Notes under the pieces: model-generated | Databases searched by the model: none | The model's input: the letters and a program-made list of their open reading frames with translations, nothing else | What the model was told of the DNA's origin: nothing | Shown: in pieces, positions 53,062-61,846 of the stretch | Layout of the letters: the number at the start of each line of letters is the position of its first letter | Position numbering within the stretch: position 1 is the stretch's first letter | Origin: Paraburkholderia fungorum | GTDB taxonomy: Bacteria; Pseudomonadota; Gammaproteobacteria; Burkholderiales; Burkholderiaceae | Length of the DNA stretch: 64,000 nt | Direction: 5' to 3' | Assembly: GCF_902833645.1 (NCBI RefSeq) | Contig: NZ_CADFGE010000001.1 | Span: 1,116,001 to 1,180,000 of the forward strand | Made by a program: the position numbers and the translations under genes

Positions 53062-53344
53062 CGTCATGTGAATTTTCACACAGTTTGAAGACGCTGGTCA
53101 CGGCCATAGGATATCGTGGTCCCAATGGCCGTGGTAGTTGCTTCAACGCCTCATCGCCATCGAAATAGGCCCGTATTTTAACCGGTGCCATCAAGGCCAC
53201 CTGTCGCGCCGGGTCGAAACACGCGATCGCGTCCTCCACGATGCGCGAATCGTACGGCCCCGGCATCAACGCGGTTCTGCCGAACTCCGCGTAGGTCAAT
53301 GCCGCAAGATGCGTTGCAAGGCCATCTCTGGAAAGGGGGGCCAA
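53012..53344 (-). pseudogene. Unrecognised G+C-rich fragment, probably a remnant
   Basis: An open frame of 110 residues starts MAPLSRDGLATHLAALTYAE and contains PYDSRIVEDAIACFDPARQV and PRPLGPRYPMAVTSVFKLCE. This looks like genuine conserved protein sequence and differs in composition from its A/T-rich neighbours. Its C-terminus overlaps the DUF218 gene by 50 bases and ends in an unlikely Arg/Pro stretch, so it appears truncated. I do not recognise the family. It may be debris of an inserted gene. Confidence 0.4.
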
Positions 53345-53431
53345 AACCAGCTAGCAAGGCTGCTCCGATATTAAGATCAGTTCACGGCTAGCGGACCATC
53401 AGATGGCCAAGGGATGTGGCTACATCGTTGG

Positions 53432-54310
53432 CTATCGCTGATTTATACGACTCGAGACGCGCTCTGGAATGCGAGCAGATTTCCCCTGCTCTCCCATTTG
53501 CTTTGCATATTGCTGATACATTTCTTTTGCCTGGGGAATCAGTTTGTCCTGCCAATACGCGTCAGCAAGATTAAGCTTCGCAACTACCCGGTCAGGATAT
53601 TTTTCAACAATATGTTGCAAAAGCGGCGCCGAATCGTCAGAACGGCCATTCTCAATCAAATAAAAAGCAATATCATTTGCGTCCTGAACGCTGACTGCAT
53701 CCAGGTTGTCGGCGAGTTCAAGCGGAACGTAAAATGGCATATTCACTATGTACTGCTTCAGGGTTGATTTGTCACGTTGCGCATTCTTAAACTTTTGAAT
53801 TTCATCCGCGACGTCCTTTTTTAGCCCAGATTTTTCTTCATACTGATACGGTCCGTCATTTCCGATTCGCGGGCATCCCACCACTCTTGCAACCTGGCGA
53901 GAGCCGAACAAGTCACCCGAGGGAATATCCGGTTTTTCCCCAGTAATCTCCCGGATAAGGCACCAGTCTCCAATTTTTTTATTCCATTCATAAATATGGG
54001 TGAAAACCTGGCCTCCACGACTCGAACACGAGCCGTCAATTGCAATTTGCCCCTTTGCGGATAGCGGATACAGAGCCATCGAACTGCATTCGTCAAATTT
54101 GGCTTGATGATATTTGCGTTCCTTATTGGACGCGGAATCATGATAAACAATATCCATTCCCGCTGAATCGACTGAATAGGAAAAGCGACCAGCAGTCTCT
54201 TTTCCAGCGTCACTTGATGCAACGACAACTTCTATCGAAGATGCAAATGCGGGTGCTGTCAAAAAAACACACGCCCCGAGGATCAAAGTATTAATTAACC
54301 TGAAATTCAT
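53432..54310 (-). CDS. Exported TPR-containing immunity candidate for the GH19 effector
   Basis: A 292-residue protein with a signal peptide (MNFRLINTLILGACVFLTAP, cleavage near AFA-SS) and several cysteines. The C-terminal 90 residues are helical and TPR-like (ANDIAFYLIENGRSDDSAPL, DRVVAKLNLADAYWQDKLIP). The gene starts 8 bases after the GH19 effector stop and runs in the same direction. The codons are A/T-richer than the core genome. Effector-immunity coupling is the best explanation; the fold of the N-terminal part is not recognised. Confidence 0.7.
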   Translation of the reverse strand: MNFRLINTLILGACVFLTAPAFASSIEVVVASSDAGKETAGRFSYSVDSAGMDIVYHDSASNKERKYHQAKFDECSSMALYPLSAKGQIAIDGSCSSRGGQVFTHIYEWNKKIGDWCLIREITGEKPDIPSGDLFGSRQVARVVGCPRIGNDGPYQYEEKSGLKKDVADEIQKFKNAQRDKSTLKQYIVNMPFYVPLELADNLDAVSVQDANDIAFYLIENGRSDDSAPLLQHIVEKYPDRVVAKLNLADAYWQDKLIPQAKEMYQQYAKQMGEQGKSARIPERVSSRINQR

Positions 54311-54318
54311 AGATGAAA

Positions 54319-57108
54319 CTAGCTCCCTGAACTACTTAACTGTTGAAGTCGCTGTTGGGCATAGTTAAACACGCAGACGTTCTGGCCGATTCCATACCAC
54401 TTCTTGTCTTTCGGTTGCCCGTGAGAATCCAGGGGATGTCCGTCTTGCGCATCTAACTCGAGATAGCGAGTGTAGCCTGCTTGCGCCTCAGCACGATTTT
54501 TCGTTTTCCCGGGCTTGTGTAGTCCGGGATCATTCCACAAACCCCAAGCAAACGACGCACGTTTTTCGTTGTATGCCCTGCTTTCTTTAAATTTATACTC
54601 CCCCGATCGATTCAATTTCATGCAAGATTGAATTCCCAAGGCCTCGATTGCTCGGTTTAAATAAGCTAACCGCTCGTCATAGTGCGTATAGCCACCGTTG
54701 ATCGTGCGGGTGATCCAGATGAAATCGTCTTCGTCGCTCGGGCCAAGAAGATTCGAATGTATTGCGTAAAACCACGCAGCAGAACGAAGGGCATGAGGCG
54801 ACTGCTCGAGTTTTCTCATAGCAGCCGGTCCGGAAGTCACGTCTTCTCCGGAATAATCTTGGTAGGCCTGGTAATTGGGTTGAAAAGTTATCTGGATCAA
54901 GCCGCGCCCACGCCAAGGGTCGTAGTCGAAGTGTTGACCCTGTTCCAGGGTGAACGCAAACTCACCGCTTTCTTGAAGCATCTGAGCGATAAAGTGTGCC
55001 TTCGCTGCACAGGATTTAATATTGAAGTCTTTAAACGCCTGATTCAATGGTTCAATATAAGAATTGAGATTCTGGTTTGTCGCGTGAGTTGCGATGCGCT
55101 TCAGCTGCGCGACGGTCAAATCGTCATGGCATGCACAAGTCGCTTGAGTGAAATTGCCGATAATTCCGAATGGATGCAAGTGAAATACCGTTGCGTCAGG
55201 AGGAAAGTGATCGACCGCTCCCGCTACACCATTCCAAATGCGCAAGTGTTCAATCCGTTTCATCTCCGCCTGCCAAACTGGCAAACCCGCGTGCATCTGC
55301 GGATTTAGTGCTTCCCACTTACTCATCTGGCCACCCCATTCGCTTTCATAGCGCACGATCAGGTGGTCGATACGATCGGATAGCCATGGCTTGCGCAGCG
55401 CAAGCTGCAATTCATGAGCCGTTATTTTTCCGTCGCGCTGTTCCTGACCGTCGATCGCGTCTTCAAGCTTCTTAAGGACGGCATCCGACCTCGCGCTATC
55501 GAATGAGGTTTGGAAGGTAGCAATCTCATCGGGCGTGCCCTCATTAGCGATGAAGAGCGCACGTTGGAACATCTCCGATACAGACGCGGTGTGATCGAGC
55601 ACGTCGAAACCCGGCCAGTCCCACATGCTTTTCAACTCAACGAGCGTGTGGCCATGATCGCAGGCCCAGCCGTCAGCTGCGGCATCGTTCTCATCGGCAA
55701 CTTGCGCTGCATACCACGTATTTCCAGCCCCGTCAGAGCAACGCTGCTTGCTGGCGATCGATACCACGCGCTGATAGGCCGCCGTTGGACCGGTCGGTGA
55801 TTGCAGACTAAGTGGGAAGCTTGTCCAGGCTGAACGCGCACCTGTCGCAGCAAGATCGCTGCGTTTGATCCATAGCGGCGCGCTTGGCGGATGGGGATGT
55901 GCCGCCGAACTCACTTGCTGCACCTTGCACCAAACACCCTCAGACGGCGAATCAACAGTCGGCTTGATATTAACGCCGGCATTAATGGAACTGTCCTCTG
56001 CACGAGGCAACGCGAGTTTCGCCCCTTTTGAAATCAGCAGCAGGGTGCGATCCTTCGCTGGCAGGTGCTGTGCACGTTCACGACTGCGAGAGATGAAGGC
56101 GTTAATGTCCTCGCCTGTGAACACTTCCAAATGTAACAACGGCCGTTCACCCGCGACAGGTTTCAACTGACCATGTGCCCGAGCCTCGGCTAGGCGCTGA
56201 TACTCGCCAAGATAAGCAACCAACTCCCCAGCCGCTATCTTATGGGGCTTCGGCAAGACATATATCTGATCCAACGCACTTGGCTTGGACTCGCTGTCCA
56301 TTTCAGGCAGGTAAACCCAGCCCACTGAGGCGCCCGCGCTCGGTGACTGCCCTGCGTGGTAGCTCTGCACTGCCCCTTCCACGACACTCGAAATTTTGCC
56401 CCATTTGCCATGCGTGCTCGCTATTTCAACCTTGGTCCCGCGCGGAAGCCAGCCTAGGATCTCGCCGTTTGCCGAATGGGTTGATCGGATCCGCAAGCCT
56501 AGTTGGGCAGATGCGTCATGGCCCGGCGACGATAGCTGCGGGTCGGTTGATTTCGTCCCGACCGCATACTGCTTTGTCGCACCGTAATACGCAGGCAGAG
56601 CTTTTCCGGCGGTATGTTGCTGCGGATCAGCCTTGTAGCCGGCCCAAGCCAGCGTGTGCATGTACAGGCTGAAAAACGTCAATACATCTTGAGGGTTGCT
56701 TGCGGCAGTTGTCGCCGGCGGTGGTGCCGTATTTCCGGGGGGCGTCGATATCGGCACTGGCGGCAGCGCCAGCCGGTGGCGAATCAACGTGAAGCCGCTC
56801 GAATAGCCGGCCTTGCCCGCATCCGGATAAGTTAGCTCCTGGAGTTGCGAATCCAGGCGATACGCGACCACTTCGCCGTCTGCGATGCAGCGGACGCCGC
56901 CGTCCTGCTCGAACTTGTCGCTCGTCGATTGACTGAAATGAATTCCGCCATGCCATAGGCCATTGGCTCCGAGCGGATAGAAGCCGTCGTCTGCGGAAGC
57001 CAACGCGGTCAGGTAATCTTCCGGCGCAGCTTGCGTCTGCGCATTTTTCAGCGGAAACGGATACGCCCAACTTTGGACTTTTGACGGTTGATCTTGCTGC
57101 TCTGCCAC
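54319..57108 (-). CDS. Multidomain M23-like/SH3/GH19 effector
   Basis: A 929-residue VgrG-linked protein. The GTG at 57108 is chosen because AAGGA lies 7 bases upstream; the frame is open to 57171. Residues about 45-330 form an M23-peptidase-like fold (LWHGGIHFSQ, SLYMHTLAW, PLLHLEVF) split by an SH3 domain (about 203-240, LRIRSTHSANGEILGWLPRG). A zinc Asp is replaced by His and the first His of the HxH is Leu, so activity is doubtful. A second SH3-like region and an EF-hand-like RDGKITAHEL precede the GH19 lysozyme/chitinase domain (about 695-830; AHFIAQMLQESGEF with catalytic Glu near 713, GRGLIQITFQPNY). It follows vgrG at 57205-59742 and precedes its immunity candidate. Confidence 0.85.
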   Translation of the reverse strand: MAEQQDQPSKVQSWAYPFPLKNAQTQAAPEDYLTALASADDGFYPLGANGLWHGGIHFSQSTSDKFEQDGGVRCIADGEVVAYRLDSQLQELTYPDAGKAGYSSGFTLIRHRLALPPVPISTPPGNTAPPPATTAASNPQDVLTFFSLYMHTLAWAGYKADPQQHTAGKALPAYYGATKQYAVGTKSTDPQLSSPGHDASAQLGLRIRSTHSANGEILGWLPRGTKVEIASTHGKWGKISSVVEGAVQSYHAGQSPSAGASVGWVYLPEMDSESKPSALDQIYVLPKPHKIAAGELVAYLGEYQRLAEARAHGQLKPVAGERPLLHLEVFTGEDINAFISRSRERAQHLPAKDRTLLLISKGAKLALPRAEDSSINAGVNIKPTVDSPSEGVWCKVQQVSSAAHPHPPSAPLWIKRSDLAATGARSAWTSFPLSLQSPTGPTAAYQRVVSIASKQRCSDGAGNTWYAAQVADENDAAADGWACDHGHTLVELKSMWDWPGFDVLDHTASVSEMFQRALFIANEGTPDEIATFQTSFDSARSDAVLKKLEDAIDGQEQRDGKITAHELQLALRKPWLSDRIDHLIVRYESEWGGQMSKWEALNPQMHAGLPVWQAEMKRIEHLRIWNGVAGAVDHFPPDATVFHLHPFGIIGNFTQATCACHDDLTVAQLKRIATHATNQNLNSYIEPLNQAFKDFNIKSCAAKAHFIAQMLQESGEFAFTLEQGQHFDYDPWRGRGLIQITFQPNYQAYQDYSGEDVTSGPAAMRKLEQSPHALRSAAWFYAIHSNLLGPSDEDDFIWITRTINGGYTHYDERLAYLNRAIEALGIQSCMKLNRSGEYKFKESRAYNEKRASFAWGLWNDPGLHKPGKTKNRAEAQAGYTRYLELDAQDGHPLDSHGQPKDKKWYGIGQNVCVFNYAQQRLQQLSSSGS

Positions 57109-57204
57109 ACTGTGATCCTTTTCAAGTACCGAGTAGCGTGTCGGCGAACGGTTGAGAGCCCCACTCAGCAAAACGACCGCACTTACGAAATCGTCTTTGG
57201 GAAA

Positions 57205-59742
57205 TCAACCAGAAAAATCCGGCGACCGACTTGGATTGATATCGCTGCTTTTCCAAGAGGGAAATTTGGGGTCTAGGCGAGTAGGCCCACTGAAGCTATG
57301 CTGCGCGCCCTTTATGTCGATCTTTCCCGGGGCATGTATCTCGATATTGCCGCCCTTCATTCGGATGTATGCACCGCTGGACGTTAGAAGGATTTCCTGC
57401 TTGGCCGTGGCTTCAATCCGATCTGTCGCAGAGATCAGCTTGACCGTTTTCTGTGCCGTCAGCTCGACGTTGTCGGCGTGCGCTTGAATCTCCACCTTGC
57501 CCTTGGCGGCAAACAACTTCATCCCTGCGTTCTGCACGAATAGGCTGATCTTTTCGCCGACGCTCGCTATTAACGATTTGCCGGTGGCGATGTGGGTGCT
57601 TTGCCCGCTAACAAGATTGACGTGCTCGGTTGCCGAGATGTGCGTTGACTTCTGCGTCGACATTGCGATACCGGCCGGCGTCGCGAACAACATGATCGGT
57701 TCCTTGAACCCGTTTGCGTTTCCGGTGCCTCCGCCCGCAGTGTTGCCGCCGTTACTTGCCGCGCCTGAGATACTGTTTTGCGTGGCGTCGGTGAAAGACT
57801 TCAGCGAGTCATAGCCGTCTTTCAGGCTTTCGGCCTGATGCGTTTCGCTTGCCTGTGACAGCGCTTCGATCACACTTTCCGAGTTCACCAACTGGCTATT
57901 GGCCTCGCGGACCTCGAGCGGCTGGCTCGATGGACCCGTTGCCGGATGCGTCGATACGTACATACCTTGCGCAGCCCGGACTGCGCCATATGCATCCGAC
58001 TTCAGATCAAACCCACTCCCAAGATACGCGCCTCGGGAGTTACCCGTCTGCGCAATCAGATATCCCAGATGCAGCTGCGCATTCGTGCTTGTGCTGTAGA
58101 GCTGCACGCGGTTCTGCCCCGTCGCATCGTCCATCACCATCTGGTTGTAACCGCTGCCCTGATACTCCTTCGACCTGTATCCCGACAGGATCCCATTCGA
58201 ATGCCAGTCCGGCGTCTTCGTTCCGTTATAGACGCGTCCGGTGACGATAGGTTTATCGCAGTCGCCATCGAGGAAAGATACGATGACCTCTTCGCCGACA
58301 CGAGGCACATGCACCGCGCCATAGCTGCCACCGGTATCTGACTGGGCCACGCGCATCCAGCACGACGCGTTCTCGTCTCCATCGTTGAGACGATCCCAGT
58401 GCATGCGGACCTTGATCCGGTTCAGTTCGTCCGTAAAGACTTCTTCATTCGCCGGGCCGACCACGATGGCCGTCTGCATGTGCATCTTCGGCTTGCTGTG
58501 TTCGGACGGGCTGCGGAACGGGACGGTTCTGCGCTGGGCTTCGACGGTAGCCATGAAGAAGCCTTCGCTGCCATCTGCTGCCTTGATCAACAGCGACGCG
58601 TCCGTGCCATGCGCGGCGCGGGCGGCGGCTATGGTCCCGTTCAGGCTGTGCGGGAAGTCTGTCGTGCCACTGGACACCGGCAGGTTGTTTTCGATGACCC
58701 ACTCGACAGCGATAACAGCGAACTGCCGTTCCTGCTGACTGCCGTTGTCGTGCTCCGGGTGGTTCTGCAGTTCGAACCAGCGGCCTGCATCAATGCGGCG
58801 GACCGCGCCCACACCGTGGAAACGCTTCGCACGGGACTCCCACTCTTCCATGCGGATCTTCGACAGCTGATCGCCGCGGTCCTGCTGGCCGTACGTGTAG
58901 GCGCCCGTGTACTCGTACACCTCGGCCTGCTGCGGCAGGTTGCCCTGTGTAGTCAGTGTGGGAACCGTCGTGCCCTTCGGATTCGCCCCCGTCGACGGCG
59001 ACTTGTAGTCGAACGTCCGCGTGGTGAGGGTGGTGCTCTGCAGCGTGCGCGTGCCAGCCCACTGCACGAAGGCATCGGTTTCGCTGTTCGTACCCGAGCG
59101 GTAGAAGTTCACCGTTTGGGGAGACAGCGGCTGCAGGCTGGCGATATCGTCGGTAATGATCAGCGTATGAGATTTACCATCGGTGGCCTGCTCGAAATAA
59201 CCAAACAGGCCTTCCGTTTCCATCAGCCGCTGACAGAAATTCCAGTCGTCTTCGTATTGCACGCAGAACGAGCGCTGCGGCAAAGGATTGCGCAAGGTAA
59301 AACGGAATGCACCCTGTGCCTGCGGATGCATATTGAAGACATCCGTGAGAATTTCATCGACCGGTTTATCCTGCCAGATTCGTGCATCTTTTCTGAAACG
59401 CAGAAAATGCATCCACGAAACAAAACCGATCTGGTAGCTGGTTATTGCGCTGTCCGAGCCTAAACGGCGGGCGGTGTGGACATAACCGTGATGCGGAGCG
59501 TACGACTGGTCGGTTTGCTGGATCCAGAGCGTGACCGGCTGGGCGATCAGCGTTTTTAGCTCGATATTGTCATTGGTTGAAACGGCGTCCAGCGTGAATT
59601 CATAGTCGCGACCGAGGCGTGAGTGGCCCACCAGCCTTTGTGGCAACAGGACATTGGCACCCAATGGCGTATCGAGCTTCAGCAGGCGATCGCTTTGCAA
59701 CAAGCCACCTTTTATCGCCGCGATTATGTCCTGAGCACCCAT
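57205..59742 (-). CDS. vgrG: VgrG (TssI) spike, inverted near-copy without adaptor tail
   Basis: An 845-residue VgrG with the same base and DUF2345 needle as the gene at 45200-47965; most positions are identical up to HSFSGP near residue 815. The tail then differs: only about 27 residues (RLDPKFPSWKSSDINPSRSP) replace the transthyretin-like adaptor. The short tail probably reflects another way of docking its cargo, the GH19 effector encoded next in the same direction. A conserved promoter lies upstream. No adaptor (DUF4123 or DUF1795) gene is present. Confidence 0.95.
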   Translation of the reverse strand: MGAQDIIAAIKGGLLQSDRLLKLDTPLGANVLLPQRLVGHSRLGRDYEFTLDAVSTNDNIELKTLIAQPVTLWIQQTDQSYAPHHGYVHTARRLGSDSAITSYQIGFVSWMHFLRFRKDARIWQDKPVDEILTDVFNMHPQAQGAFRFTLRNPLPQRSFCVQYEDDWNFCQRLMETEGLFGYFEQATDGKSHTLIITDDIASLQPLSPQTVNFYRSGTNSETDAFVQWAGTRTLQSTTLTTRTFDYKSPSTGANPKGTTVPTLTTQGNLPQQAEVYEYTGAYTYGQQDRGDQLSKIRMEEWESRAKRFHGVGAVRRIDAGRWFELQNHPEHDNGSQQERQFAVIAVEWVIENNLPVSSGTTDFPHSLNGTIAAARAAHGTDASLLIKAADGSEGFFMATVEAQRRTVPFRSPSEHSKPKMHMQTAIVVGPANEEVFTDELNRIKVRMHWDRLNDGDENASCWMRVAQSDTGGSYGAVHVPRVGEEVIVSFLDGDCDKPIVTGRVYNGTKTPDWHSNGILSGYRSKEYQGSGYNQMVMDDATGQNRVQLYSTSTNAQLHLGYLIAQTGNSRGAYLGSGFDLKSDAYGAVRAAQGMYVSTHPATGPSSQPLEVREANSQLVNSESVIEALSQASETHQAESLKDGYDSLKSFTDATQNSISGAASNGGNTAGGGTGNANGFKEPIMLFATPAGIAMSTQKSTHISATEHVNLVSGQSTHIATGKSLIASVGEKISLFVQNAGMKLFAAKGKVEIQAHADNVELTAQKTVKLISATDRIEATAKQEILLTSSGAYIRMKGGNIEIHAPGKIDIKGAQHSFSGPTRLDPKFPSWKSSDINPSRSPDFSG

Positions 59743-59842
59743 ACCGCCTCTTATTTATGCAATTTGCGCCCCCGCGCCATCGCGCGATATTACAAAAGAT
59801 CAGACGTTTACCGCAATCTATTAAGAGGAAACAAATGTTAAA
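57288..59842 (-). repeat. Right arm of the large inverted vgrG repeat
   Basis: This is the reverse-oriented counterpart of 45100-47660. The outer end is CAAATGTTAAA at 59832-59842; the inner end is where the VgrG tails diverge. The two arms enclose about 9.6 kb of effector, immunity and PAAR genes. Confidence 0.85.
59781..59816 (-). promoter_or_regulatory. Conserved promoter of the inverted vgrG
   Basis: On the minus strand TTGCGG (59811-59816), an 18-base spacer identical over most of its length to the other copy, and TAATAT (59787-59792) are followed by ATCGCGCGAT (part of the palindrome). Confidence 0.62.
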
Positions 59843-60211
59843 TCAGCAATTTTTTCTTGCGAGAAGAATGCCTTTTGAATAACGGTAAAAATAACTTCGG
59901 TTTCCACGCTTGTTAACTGCGGAGTTCTCCCGCCCGCGAAAATCGGTCGCCGTCGTTCGCGGCACGTCCGCGTCACCTACCGGCCCTCTGCGACCTGCAT
60001 TACAACGCCGTCCGGGCCGCGCGTCCACACGATCAAATAATTAACGCACGCATCAACCCGCCCGGTCTTATATCATCCCCTCCTATTGAGATAAGGACGA
60101 TGCGGCCCACTCGTGTACGCACGCCTCCTCTGCTCTATTTCACCCCGCAAGACCGATCCAACTAGTCATCCACAGTCGCTTGGGGGAACCATCATCCGAA
60201 GAGACTTTGAA
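59843..60211. other. Gene-free spacer between vgrG and the MazG-like gene
   Basis: The left third is A/T-rich DNA distal to the vgrG promoter; the remainder is G+C-rich. No gene, RNA or clear repeat was recognised. The promoter of the MazG-like gene should be near 60060-60200. Confidence 0.45.
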
Positions 60212-60568
60212 ATGCAAAGTGACCTTGCTAGCTTGCGCGACCTCGTTCGTCAGTTCGCGGATGAACGCGACTGGGACAAATTTCACACGCCAAAGAACCT
60301 CGCGACAGCTCTAAGCGTCGAGGCGAGTGAGCTACTGGAGCCGTTTCAGTGGCTGACCACCGGACACAAAAGCGAACTGGACGACGGCAAGCAAACCGCC
60401 ATTCGTCACGAAATGGCGGACGTATTGCTATACCTCGTCCGCCTTGCAGACAAGCTTGATGTCGACCTCTATCAGGCCTGTCTGGAAAAAATGGATATCA
60501 ATGGAGTGAAGTATCCCGCCGAAAAAGTCCGAGGAGATTCGCGTAAGTACTCCGATTACCAAGACTAA
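60212..60568 (+). CDS. MazG-like nucleotide pyrophosphohydrolase
   Basis: A 118-residue all-alpha NTP pyrophosphohydrolase. VEASELLEPFQW supplies the EExxE-type acidic residues and RHEMADVLLYLVRLADKLDV the second Glu/Asp set, together binding Mg2+. The enzymes split nucleoside triphosphates or modified dNTPs into monophosphate and pyrophosphate. The ATG at 60212 is the family start. A truncated DUF2075-type gene follows 41 bases later. This pairing is common in bacterial genomes, so the locus seems to be the remains of a two-gene unit. Confidence 0.88.
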   Translation: MQSDLASLRDLVRQFADERDWDKFHTPKNLATALSVEASELLEPFQWLTTGHKSELDDGKQTAIRHEMADVLLYLVRLADKLDVDLYQACLEKMDINGVKYPAEKVRGDSRKYSDYQD

Positions 60569-60609
60569 GAATCAAGCTTTCGCGCGCCAGGTTAGCCAAC
60601 CGGGACGTC

Positions 60610-60771
60610 ATGCTCGAATTTCAACTGCCGGCGAACTCGAAGCGTATCGACTGCTTGCTATGTGGCTTCGCCAAAGATGGAACGCCGACGGCAGTCGCGA
60701 TCGAACTGAAGCAATGGCAGACATGCAAGGAGTCGGAGGAGGACAACGAAGTCTCGACGTTCATCAATGGT
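60610..60771 (+). pseudogene. 5' fragment of a DUF2075-type ATP-binding/helicase gene
   Basis: The first about 54 residues, MLEFQLPANSKRIDCLLCGF and AVAIELKQWQTCKESEEDNE, match the nuclease-like (NERD-like) N-terminus of DUF2075 proteins, which are normally over 600 residues. After STFING near 60771 the frame enters antisense vgrG sequence and becomes Arg/Ser-rich nonsense. The gene has therefore been truncated by a rearrangement at about 60771. Confidence 0.75.
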
Positions 60772-61612
60772 TGCGCGCGCCTAAATTTTCGACGTCGCTG
60801 GCGATGGCACGGACGTTCACCGTCGCGCTCTTATAGTCCCAGCTCGCGCGCTGCACGTTGCCCGGCACGAGCTGACGCGAGGCCGACCACAGCGTGATCG
60901 AGTCGCGCGCTTCGGTGGCCGCGTCGCGGTGATAGCGCACCGTGCCGGCCGACGACTTCGGCAGTTTCATCGGGTCGTCCAGCAGCACCAGCGTGTGCAC
61001 CGGCGACTCACCGGCGCCGTCGGCCGATGGGGCCGCTCCCCGCTTGCCCGCCGCCGTGAACCACGCGATGCCATCGCGACGGCACAGCCGCCGGATGAAA
61101 TCCGCGTCCGACTCGTGAAACTGCAACAGCGTCTCGCGCACCGGATACTTCGCGCGATCCAGCGACGACAGGTCGAAATCGAACGCGCGCGCGAGCGCCG
61201 GACTCTTTTTCTGCCATTCGCCCAGCAGCTTCTCAATCACATCGGGGACACTCAGCGTGCGGAAGATGCGCGTATTGGTTCGCCCCTCCAGCACCGATAA
61301 CGCATCGCGCATGGTCAACTGGTAGGTCGCCAGCGACCCGTCCGACTGGCCCGCGCGCGCGTCGGTGACGATCGCGCAGATCGGGTGCAAGGCGCCACGG
61401 TCGGTGACCATCTGCACCGACAGCGGCAAGCCGATGAACGCATTGAGCGGCAAGTCCGCGCGCGTCGACAGACACGTCACGTGACCCACAATGCCTGAGC
61501 ACAGGCCCTCGCTGATGTCGATGCGATGCGCGATCAGCACTTGCTCAAGGCTCGACTGGGCTGAGCCCCAGTGCAGGCGGAAGGCGCGGAGCAGATCGGC
61601 GTTGCGTTTCCC
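60764..61612 (-). pseudogene. Decayed vgrG fragment (N-terminal domain only)
   Basis: About 280 residues of a VgrG N-terminal domain are open in frame (DLLRAFRLHWGSAQSSLEQV, RADLPLNAFIGLPLSVQM, FHESDADFIRRLCRRDGIAW, SASRQLVPGNVQRASWDYKS). The frame lacks an ATG at the natural start and ends ARNH-stop at the junction with the DUF2075 fragment. The needle and OB parts are missing. It is a different VgrG type from the copies at 45.2 and 59.7 kb and closer to the gene at 61847. Confidence 0.85.
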
Positions 61613-61846
61613 GATAAATAACCAAGTGGATTTCCCGCATATTTATGCAATTGGCATTCGCCAGAATAATACTTTGCAGATATTCAATGTCGCATTGACA
61701 CCGAGTCAAGGCGCTGATAATTTGCCACACGAAAATACGGATTTTCCACGTCCGCTAATCAACGCGCAGCGATTAACAAAATTGACAATTCCGGGGTAAG
61801 AAAATGGCATATTTAACTCGTACTCCATTGATTTCAGGGTGAGTCG

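Noticed and set aside
54682..55308. Rightward frame opposite the GH19 effector
   Set aside because: Antisense to the catalytic domain of the effector; no independent evidence.
58399..59463. Rightward 354-codon frame opposite the inverted vgrG
   Set aside because: Arises from the vgrG codon pattern; an equivalent shadow is seen opposite the other vgrG.
60780..60897. C-terminal part of the 95-codon frame starting at 60610
   Set aside because: Beyond STFING the residues are Arg/Ser/Pro-rich and antisense to the vgrG fragment, so they are not part of a real protein.
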